NCBI GenBank assembly: GCA_009845645.1
Contig: VXZF01000158.1
Coordinates: 1-5,440 of the forward strand
DNA: 5,440 bases
Reading direction: 5' to 3'
DNA from: Gemmatimonadota bacterium
Lineage (GTDB): Bacteria > Latescibacterota > UBA2968 > UBA8231
Part shown: piece after piece, positions 1-5,440 of the stretch
How the letters are laid out: the number at the start of each line of letters is the position of its first letter
How positions within the stretch are numbered: the stretch's first letter is position 1
The notes under the pieces: model-generated
Database searches by the model: none
The model's input: the letters and a program-made list of their open reading frames with translations, nothing else
Told to the model about the DNA's origin: nothing
Made by a program: the position numbers and the translations under genes

Positions 1-1
1 T

Positions 2-2029
2 TTGTGGCTTTGGTTCCTCGCCGCAGCATCAGCTACGGGCGCGGCAGCGGACATTTCTTTGTGGCAGATCGGCGGCAGCGGCCTTCGCTGGGCCGATAGC
101 GACTCGGCCCAGGTAATGATTGACTTTACCGGACCGAATAACTCGATCCAGCCAGTGCTGGTGAGTTCGGATACGACAGTCTTTCTCCTGCTCGAAAATT
201 GGTCGCCGAAAAAGGCTCCGGACGAGCTAGGTTTTGTCGATGGCGAGCGGCCCCGAGCCTGGAAGGGTTGCTGCGGCACCTCATCGACGGTTGACAATGC
301 GCTCAACCTCATCGACGGCAGCGGCAAGACGTACAATCCGGTGACCAGCAACAGCATTAACAGCGAGTACTACACCATTGATTTGGGCGTGCCGGTGCCG
401 TTGTTCCGCTTTGCTATGAGCACGCCGGACAAGGGGTTTTTCCGCTCGGACGGAACCCCGCTAGAAGAAGACTCCATCCCGGCCTTTGAGGTGTCGATCG
501 CCCCAGACACCAACAACGACGTGCTGAACACGTCCAACCCCATCGGGGAAGTCATCGTCGAGGCGCGCGAGAATGTGGTCCCCAAGATAGCCGCAGATTT
601 TCCCTTACAATACGTGCGCTACGTGCGCTACAAGCGCAAGAATTCAATCCTCGACGAGGCGACGAATCAGTCGTCTGGGCATTCGGGCACAGCGCGCAAG
701 GGGACGGTGGCTGAGTTCTTCCTCTGGGGAGAGGGAATCCCCAAGCGGGCCACGTACAAGACGACTATTTTCGATCTTGGCACAGTCGTCAACTTCGGGC
801 GGCTGTTCTGGAAGGCCACGCCCATGCGCCTAGTCAACGGCGTGGCCGAGGAAGCCCCGGACGCCAACGTGCAGATCGAGGTTGAAGCGCGCACCGGAAT
901 CGACTCGAATCCAGATGTCTACTACGAGTTCACGGATATGGGAACGCGCGTCGTCGTCGAGCAACAACGCTATCAGGGCGTGCTGAAAAACCAGAGCGCA
1001 GCCGTTACTAATGCCGACGGGCTGGGCGGCACTCTGACCCTTTCCACTCGGCCCAAGCCGGGGCTCCGCGCCGGCATTGAGTACGACCAACAAAACTGGA
1101 CGTTCTGGTCTTTTCCGACCACTGAGTCCGACCGACCCCTCAACCTCAACCGGGGGTCGCATCTGCAGATCAAAGTGGTGCTGCACAGCGAGCGATTCGA
1201 CGAGTTCGTGCGCCTCGATTCTCTGTGGATTGAGACCTCGCCGATCTTGGCCAGCCGCGTCGTAGCTGAGGTGGCCGAACTCGGCCAGCCCAATCCAGCG
1301 CGCGGCGTGGCCGAGGTGGCCTTGGGCGAAAGGACGGACTTCACCTACTACATCAAGGCGGAATTCGCGGCCGGTGAGGTGGGTTTTGACGCCCTGCGGA
1401 TTAGCACGGGCAGCGCACAAAACGAGTTCAAATCGCTGGAAATGGATGGGGTTACAACCGACCCGGCTGGAGTCGTGGTTGAGGACGACGGCTTTGTCGT
1501 GCAGTTGCCGCAGCGCATAAGCAGTGCCCACAATCCGGATTTGCGGGTGACCTTTGCCGCCGAAGTCTTCGACTTTGCGCGAACTTTTGAGGGCGAAGTT
1601 TTTAACACCGACAGTGCCGATCTGCCGCAGCCAGTGGAGGGTGGGGACGTCAGCAATGCGATCGGCACCAATAGCCTGCGAGTCTTGGCTGCGAGCGCAG
1701 CCAATCCGCAATTAGTGCAAGATGTGCAGTTTTCCAGCGGCGTGATCACCCCCAACGGCGATGGGGTCAACGACGAGTTGGTCATTTCCTACTCGCTCTT
1801 CGCGTTGCCGCAATCGGTGCCGGTACAGTTGCAAGTGTTTTCGCTGGACGGTCGTCAGGTGGCGCAAGTCCAGCGCGGCCAGCAGGGGTCCGGGCCTCAG
1901 CAATTGCACTGGGATGGTCGCGACCAGCGCGGTGCGACGCTCGTTCCGGGCCTTTACCTTTTGGGCATCGGCATCGAAGCCGAAGACAAGAGCGCCCTAC
2001 AATTGCGGCCCATTAACATCGCTTACTGA
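2..2029 (+). CDS. Exported discoidin-like protein with C-terminal FlgD/CHU_C-like module, 5' end probably cut
   Basis: Predicted secreted or surface beta-rich protein, about 675 residues visible, function unknown. The first residues (LWLWFLAAASATGAAA) look like the hydrophobic core and cleavage region of a signal peptide, ending near AAA-D. The usual basic n-region is missing, so the true start probably lies left of the window and the TTG at 2 is only the first readable codon. Modules in order: a divergent discoidin-like region (about 95-245, with LIDGSGKTYNP, YYTIDLG and a later GTVAEFFLWGEG); a beta region with VQIEVEARTG (about 290) and NWTFWS (about 365); a second beta region starting near 420 with DFTYYIKAEF; and a C-terminal Ig-like module (about 570-675) with TPNGDGVND (583-591), WDGRD (637-641) and VPGLYLLGI. 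The order matches the next gene, which adds an extra discoidin-like module. The only cysteines are an adjacent pair at 90-91. No catalytic motif is visible. Reading as a gene is near certain; the binding role is inferred. Confidence 0.93.
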   Translation: MWLWFLAAASATGAAADISLWQIGGSGLRWADSDSAQVMIDFTGPNNSIQPVLVSSDTTVFLLLENWSPKKAPDELGFVDGERPRAWKGCCGTSSTVDNALNLIDGSGKTYNPVTSNSINSEYYTIDLGVPVPLFRFAMSTPDKGFFRSDGTPLEEDSIPAFEVSIAPDTNNDVLNTSNPIGEVIVEARENVVPKIAADFPLQYVRYVRYKRKNSILDEATNQSSGHSGTARKGTVAEFFLWGEGIPKRATYKTTIFDLGTVVNFGRLFWKATPMRLVNGVAEEAPDANVQIEVEARTGIDSNPDVYYEFTDMGTRVVVEQQRYQGVLKNQSAAVTNADGLGGTLTLSTRPKPGLRAGIEYDQQNWTFWSFPTTESDRPLNLNRGSHLQIKVVLHSERFDEFVRLDSLWIETSPILASRVVAEVAELGQPNPARGVAEVALGERTDFTYYIKAEFAAGEVGFDALRISTGSAQNEFKSLEMDGVTTDPAGVVVEDDGFVVQLPQRISSAHNPDLRVTFAAEVFDFARTFEGEVFNTDSADLPQPVEGGDVSNAIGTNSLRVLAASAANPQLVQDVQFSSGVITPNGDGVNDELVISYSLFALPQSVPVQLQVFSLDGRQVAQVQRGQQGSGPQQLHWDGRDQRGATLVPGLYLLGIGIEAEDKSALQLRPINIAY

Positions 2030-2034
2030 GGAAA
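2028..2034 (+). promoter_or_regulatory. Ribosome binding site of the 818-residue gene
   Basis: GAGGAAA overlaps the TGA stop of the upstream gene and leaves 9 bases between the GAGG core and the ATG at 2041. The site fixes that start and, with the 11-base gap, suggests translation of the two genes from one message. Confidence 0.75.
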
Positions 2035-2040
2035 TCACTC

Positions 2041-4497
2041 ATGTCCAATCGCGCCATCGCCTTAGTGATGATACTCGCCTGCTACGCGCACGCCGAGTTT
2101 CTCACCTTTGACAGCCAAGAGGCTTGGGAGGCCAACTGGTCGCTCAAGCCCCAGCTAAACATCTTCACTCCAGAGGGGCACTTGGGGCTGCTCAAGTTCC
2201 GCAAGGACATCAATGCCGCGCTAGATGCCCATCTCTTCGTCCACCCGACCAATGAGCGTGGGGATGTGGCCGGTGGCATTTGGTCTGCGCTGAGTAACCC
2301 GAACGACGCTCCTCAAATCATCGACGGGGATGCCGCCACCTTTTGGCAGCCAGCCGGCAGCGATCCGCTCGACAAGTGGATCGTGCAAATCGACTTGGGC
2401 CGCGCGGTACTGGCCAAAGAGATCCGCATCCACTTTCCCGATGAAGAGGGGGCCAAACCCTTCCGCCAGTTCAGCGTCTTCGCCTCTACAGGTGCCCACG
2501 TGGCGGCTTTAGAGGATGTATATCGCTTCGCGCCGGTCTATCGCACAACTAAACCCAACTTGGATACGTATGTCAGCTTTGGGTTCAAGCCGGCCGTGGA
2601 GGATACCACCCGTGCTGTGGAACAACTAAGCGGTGCCGGAGGCAGCGCGGACTTTACCGCTCCGGAGTTTACTGGTGATGCCAATACCGCCACCACGGGA
2701 GGACGCAACAAGGTAGTGGCTACCGGCCAAGCGGATTCGCGGGTAGCCGTTAACTCTAGGTGGCAGATGATCCAGTTCATCCGCTTCCTCGTCGATGAGC
2801 ACCAGCTCGACGGTGCGCTTGCCGAGATCGAGGTCATTGCCGTTGGTGACAACATCAGCCTTGGGGTCGAGGAAAAGGGCGGCACGTACATCAATGGATC
2901 GCGGGCGACCGACCCCTTCTTTTGGCTCGACGGCAATCTCAATACGTACGGGGTCATCGAGGTGCATCAGCAGTTTACCGAGTCGCGCGGCACGGCTTTT
3001 GAAGGGGGCTTGTGGTGGCAGGTGGATTTGGGGGCGACCTACTGGGTGGACGACGCGTTTGTCTATTGGCAAAAAGCTGGTGAGCGTCTCGCCGACTTCC
3101 GCTTGGGTACCAATAATGCCGGCACAGGGTACACTTTCTTCTCTTCTGACGGCACCAAGACCCTGTCTGGCGACATCGACTTTAATACGTGGATTTTTGA
3201 ACCGGAGTGGACCAATGCCCGCGAGCAATACAAGCGGCACTACCGGTATTTGTTCAATCCGCGCAAGGTGCGGCACATCTTCTGGCTGGCTCTACACGAC
3301 TTGGGCTGGCGTGCCCATCCCATGGAACTACAGATGTTCTCTCCAGGCCACCCGGCCGAGGTCGTGATCCAATCGAATTTTTTGGATCTGAGCGCGCTCG
3401 CTGGCGATGGGCAGCCCAAGGTGATCAAGGCCCTCCACTACGACGCCGATCTGCCGCCCAATACCCAGATCGAACTGCGCTCTCGCTCGGGCAACGAGAT
3501 GGGCGAGGTGTACACTTTTCACAACAAGATCGGCGAGGTAGTAACTGAGGAGAAGTGGAACAGCTCGCCCAAGGTACTGCGGGGCCGAGTGGATACCTCG
3601 GTCGTTGTCGGGGAGGCTTGGAGCGAGTGGAGCAACGTGTACAAGCTGTCGGGCGAGCCTTTTAAGTCGGATTCGCCGCGCAAATTCGTGCAGCTAGAGT
3701 TGGTTATGAGCACGGAAGATCCCGAGGTGGCTCCCACAGTGCGCTCGGTTGAGTTGGAATTCGTCGATGCGCTGGTCAACGAGGCGCTCGGGTCGATTCT
3801 GCCCCGCCAAGCTAAGCCCAACGAGGATACCCGTTTTACCTATATGCTGTGGCCGTCCGTGACCTCGGAGAACACAGGTTTTGATCGCCTGCGCTTGGTC
3901 GTGCCCGACTTGGTGCGGGCCGATGAAGTCGAGGTGACAGTCGCAGGTCAGGTGGTTGCGCCGACGGCTATGAACATTGCCGCGGATTCGCTGTTGATCG
4001 ACTTGCCACAGGTGGTTCAAGGCGACTCCGTGCAGGTCGCCTTCACTACTCGGCTGGTGCGGAACGCCGCCGTCGTAGATGCCGACTTGGGCCTGAGCGA
4101 CGCGCCCGGCCTGTGGCAGGACGTCGAGCCGGCTGAGCGTCGATCTAACGTGGTACTTCTACCCGAACTGGCCGACAGCGACCGCTTGATTGGCGACTTG
4201 CAGCTTTCGAGCCGAGTGCTCACGCCCAATGGCGATGGAGTCAACGACGCTGTGGAGTTGAGCTTCGTCGTCTTCAAGGCCCAAGGTGCGGTGCCCATGG
4301 TTGAGGTGCGCGACTTGGTCGGCCGGCCAGTGGCCCAATTGACGCCGGTCTCAGAGGGGCCGACGCGCCGCTTTACGTGGAATGGTCAAGATGCGGGCGG
4401 TGCTACCGTGCCTCCGGGCATCTATCTCTGGCGCATAGACGTAAACGCAGACTCAGGCGACGCCATTGAACTGCGCGTCGTCGAGGTGGCGTACTGA
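2041..4497 (+). CDS. Exported protein with two discoidin-like modules and C-terminal FlgD/CHU_C-like module
   Basis: Complete 818-residue predicted secreted or surface protein. The signal peptide spans residues 1-18, with cleavage likely at AHA-E. The mature N-terminus has a W-W motif (29-33) and KFRKDINAALDAHLF (52-66). Discoidin-like module A covers about 80-270 (IIDGDAATFWQP at 93-104, KWIVQIDLG at 112-120, WQMIQFIRF at 241-249, ALAEIEV at 259-265). Module B covers about 280-435 (TDPFFWLDGN at 290-299, WWQVDLG at 325-331, PMELQMF at 427-433). F5/8 type C domains typically pair a D-G-x-x-x-T-x-W site with a W-x-x-x-D-L-G strand, and both are seen here. A beta region follows with IELRSRSG (477-484) and WSEWS (527-531), then a second beta region (about 580-715), then the C-terminal Ig-like module with TPNGDGVND (728-736), WNGQD (780-784) and PPGIYLWRI. 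The mature protein has no cysteine. Discoidin modules often bind glycans or other surface ligands, so a binding or matrix role is plausible but unproven. It is a clear paralogue of the upstream gene. Confidence 0.95.
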   Translation: MSNRAIALVMILACYAHAEFLTFDSQEAWEANWSLKPQLNIFTPEGHLGLLKFRKDINAALDAHLFVHPTNERGDVAGGIWSALSNPNDAPQIIDGDAATFWQPAGSDPLDKWIVQIDLGRAVLAKEIRIHFPDEEGAKPFRQFSVFASTGAHVAALEDVYRFAPVYRTTKPNLDTYVSFGFKPAVEDTTRAVEQLSGAGGSADFTAPEFTGDANTATTGGRNKVVATGQADSRVAVNSRWQMIQFIRFLVDEHQLDGALAEIEVIAVGDNISLGVEEKGGTYINGSRATDPFFWLDGNLNTYGVIEVHQQFTESRGTAFEGGLWWQVDLGATYWVDDAFVYWQKAGERLADFRLGTNNAGTGYTFFSSDGTKTLSGDIDFNTWIFEPEWTNAREQYKRHYRYLFNPRKVRHIFWLALHDLGWRAHPMELQMFSPGHPAEVVIQSNFLDLSALAGDGQPKVIKALHYDADLPPNTQIELRSRSGNEMGEVYTFHNKIGEVVTEEKWNSSPKVLRGRVDTSVVVGEAWSEWSNVYKLSGEPFKSDSPRKFVQLELVMSTEDPEVAPTVRSVELEFVDALVNEALGSILPRQAKPNEDTRFTYMLWPSVTSENTGFDRLRLVVPDLVRADEVEVTVAGQVVAPTAMNIAADSLLIDLPQVVQGDSVQVAFTTRLVRNAAVVDADLGLSDAPGLWQDVEPAERRSNVVLLPELADSDRLIGDLQLSSRVLTPNGDGVNDAVELSFVVFKAQGAVPMVEVRDLVGRPVAQLTPVSEGPTRRFTWNGQDAGGATVPPGIYLWRIDVNADSGDAIELRVVEVAY
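2194..2238 (+). repeat. Conserved 45-base segment, copy 1 (shared paralogue motif)
   Basis: This segment encodes KFRKDINAALDAHLF. It matches positions 5396-5440 at 40 of 45 bases and 13 of 15 residues, much closer than the flanking sequence of the two genes. It is a repeat by gene duplication rather than a mobile element. Confidence 0.8.
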
Positions 4498-4518
4498 ACG
4501 AACTTGCAACGATTAGAT

Positions 4519-4522
4519 GGAG
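4519..4522 (+). promoter_or_regulatory. Ribosome binding site deciding the lipoprotein start
   Basis: GGAG sits 10 bases before the ATG at 4533 but only 1 base before the in-frame TTG at 4524. The spacing favours ATG 4533, which also places an arginine and a hydrophobic core correctly for a lipoprotein signal. Confidence 0.6.
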
Positions 4523-4532
4523 TTTGCTTGCC

Positions 4533-5180
4533 ATGTTGAACATTGTGAGAATTTCCTCACTAGTTGTATTCATCGCTCTCGTGGCCTGCGCTCAAGGATC
4601 GGGTACCAAGCGCCAGTTGAACTTATCCGAGCGTGGGGTATCAGTGACTCCTCCCAGCGTTACTGAGGGACAGGTCGGGCCTTTGCTGATCCGGGGCCGC
4701 AGTGCATATCAGGCCGAAGTTGAAAGGACGATAGAGCGGGCCCAATCCGTGCCCATGGAAGATCACGGTCTATTCGCCTTTTTCGGCACTGTAAATAAAA
4801 GCTACCTCCGCTCGCAGGTGACAGACCTCCATCTGGAGATCATCCCCCGTATCATCAGGGTATTGCAAAGTCAAGGCAATGCCTTTGCGAACAAAAATGT
4901 ATCGCCTGAGTTCGCGGTTTCTTTTGAGGTCACGGACCTCCATTTTTGGTACGAAGTACCCAGTGACCATCGCGACCATCGGGTGGGCAATGGCTTGATG
5001 CATTTGGAGCTAGAAATAAGGCGCTTGGCAACCAACAAGGTGGAAGCGACGCATGTTCTGATCGGGCAAGTGGAAAAACCCCAGTCAGCCGGCGTGTACA
5101 CTGTGGATGACCTACTCGATGAGGTTGCACAGCAGACGGGTGAGACTGTCGTAGAATTTATGAGGTCGTTGGAACTGTAA
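4533..5180 (+). CDS. Putative lipoprotein of unknown family
   Basis: A predicted lipid-anchored envelope protein of 215 residues from ATG 4533. The signal has Arg6, a hydrophobic stretch (10-18) and a lipobox LVAC with Cys19. Ala follows the cysteine, which in enterobacteria would be compatible with outer-membrane sorting; that rule may not hold here. The mature part starts with a low-complexity Gly/Ser/Thr-rich linker. It continues as a mixed alpha/beta sequence in which VTDLH occurs twice (96-100 and 133-137), and ends in an acidic amphipathic helix (DDLLDEVAQQTGETVVEFMRSLEL). Small lipoproteins of the YajG or LptE type have a similar general layout, but I see no diagnostic motif, so no family is assigned. 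Base composition looks less GC-rich than the flanking large genes. It lies 35 bases after one discoidin-like gene and 53 before another, so it may be a partner, anchor or export accessory for them; this rests on position only. Confidence 0.9.
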   Translation: MLNIVRISSLVVFIALVACAQGSGTKRQLNLSERGVSVTPPSVTEGQVGPLLIRGRSAYQAEVERTIERAQSVPMEDHGLFAFFGTVNKSYLRSQVTDLHLEIIPRIIRVLQSQGNAFANKNVSPEFAVSFEVTDLHFWYEVPSDHRDHRVGNGLMHLELEIRRLATNKVEATHVLIGQVEKPQSAGVYTVDDLLDEVAQQTGETVVEFMRSLEL

Positions 5181-5204
5181 AACCTTCTGGTGATGGAAAG
5201 TTTT
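5179..5204 (+). terminator. Weak inverted repeat after the lipoprotein gene
   Basis: AAAACCTTCT and GGAAAGTTTT can pair over 9 of 10 positions (one C-A mismatch, one T-G pair) around a 6-base loop, starting within the TAA stop. The stem is AT-rich and is not followed by a longer T run, so it is at best a weak or partial terminator, or an RNA-processing or stability hairpin. It may also be chance. Confidence 0.25.
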
Positions 5205-5218
5205 ACTTCAATATCAAC

Positions 5219-5222
5219 GAGG
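5219..5222 (+). promoter_or_regulatory. Ribosome binding site of the truncated fourth gene
   Basis: GAGG lies 11 bases before the ATG at 5234. The spacing is slightly long but acceptable. It supports this start over the internal ATG at 5267, which would lose the basic residues of the signal peptide. Confidence 0.55.
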
Positions 5223-5233
5223 CTTGCAGTAGC

Positions 5234-5440
5234 ATGATCGATAAACGCGGGATTTGCTATGCGCTCATGGCCTTGTTTATCTGCGGTGTTAGCCGTGCCG
5301 AAGAAATCCGCTTCGATACCCCGGCCGAGTGGGCGACTTGGGAAGTTCCGGTTGATATCGTCCAGTTTGCAGACGACGGCTCGTTGGAACTGAGGAAGTT
5401 CCGCAAGGAGATCAACGCCACCCTCGATGCCCATCTCTTC
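5234..5440 (+). CDS. N-terminal part of a third discoidin/FlgD-type exported paralogue (3' end outside the window)
   Basis: Open to the window edge, 69 codons visible with no stop. The product starts MIDKRGICYALMALFICGVSRA: a basic n-region, hydrophobic core and likely signal peptidase I cleavage after SRA (residue 22). The mature part begins EEIRFDTPAEWATW and ends KFRKEINATLDAHLF. It aligns with residues 19-66 of the 818-residue protein with a single one-residue gap and roughly 22 identical positions. It is therefore expected to continue into the same discoidin-like and FlgD-like architecture, although that part cannot be seen. Mature N-termini of this type occur in this gene and the 818-residue gene but not in the gene at the left edge. 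Its 53-base distance from the lipoprotein gene suggests the same operon or a closely coupled unit. Confidence 0.88.
   Translation, partial: MIDKRGICYALMALFICGVSRAEEIRFDTPAEWATWEVPVDIVQFADDGSLELRKFRKEINATLDAHLF
5396..5440 (+). repeat. Conserved 45-base segment, copy 2 (shared paralogue motif)
   Basis: This is the second copy of the segment at 2194-2238, encoding KFRKEINATLDAHLF. The match may continue past the right edge, since identity is still perfect over the last 15 bases. Confidence 0.8.

Noticed and set aside
611..631. Tandem 9-base repeat encoding YVRYVRY in gene 1
   Set aside because: Only two units and in frame; it reads as ordinary beta-strand sequence and is not evidence of a repeat array or slippage site.
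830..1711. Long open frame of 293 codons on the minus strand inside gene 1
   Set aside because: It lies wholly antisense to a gene with clear domain structure and a paralogue. Its translation has no recognisable motif, and GC-rich genes commonly leave such open antisense frames.
2041..4497. Glycoside hydrolase or sialidase function, suggested by discoidin modules
   Set aside because: Discoidin modules often accompany such enzymes, but no catalytic domain or Asp-box repeat is visible in this protein or its neighbours.
4524..4532. TTG at 4524 as start of the lipoprotein
   Set aside because: The GGAG site is only one base away, too close to act, while ATG 4533 has normal spacing.
4498..4532. 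A promoter ahead of the lipoprotein gene
   Set aside because: The 35-base gap has no convincing pair of -10 and -35 elements, and promoter consensus for this lineage is unknown.
4871..5434. Minus-strand open frame of 187 codons spanning the lipoprotein gene and the start of gene 4
   Set aside because: It overlaps two genes supported by signal sequences, ribosome sites and paralogy, and shows no domain of its own.

Overview
The window is densely coding and every gene lies on the + strand. It holds one gene already running at the left edge (positions 2-2029), a complete gene of 818 codons (2041-4497), a small complete lipoprotein gene (4533-5180) and the first 69 codons of a fourth gene (5234-5440) that runs off the right edge. 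The gaps are 11, 35 and 53 bases. Good purine-rich ribosome sites precede the internal starts, and no strong terminator separates the genes, so co-transcription is likely. I see no RNA gene, mobile element, CRISPR array or integrase.

Genes 1, 2 and 4 are paralogues. Genes 1 and 2 encode long, beta-rich exported proteins. Both have discoidin (F5/8 type C)-like modules in the N-terminal half, two further shared beta-rich regions, and a C-terminal FlgD/CHU_C-like Ig-type module that begins with an identical TPNGDGVND motif and ends in -AY. Gene 2 is longer mainly because it seems to carry two discoidin-like modules where gene 1 has one. Gene 4 repeats the N-terminus of gene 2: a signal peptide, a W-W motif and then KFRK(D/E)INA(A/T)LDAHLF. 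None shows a recognisable catalytic motif. They look like surface or secreted proteins that bind or build something, possibly carbohydrate, but the ligand is unknown.

Gene 3 interrupts this run. It encodes a roughly 215-residue lipoprotein with a clear lipobox (LVAC) and no family I can name firmly. Its position suggests an envelope-anchored partner of the paralogues, which is inference only.

Organism: a Gram-negative-type bacterium of moderately high GC (near 60 percent in the large genes by eye, lower in gene 3). TPNGDGVND-type C-terminal modules are common in the Bacteroidota/FCB group and in related uncultured phyla such as Latescibacterota. A lineage of that kind is my best guess, at low to moderate confidence; no phylogenetic marker is present in the window.
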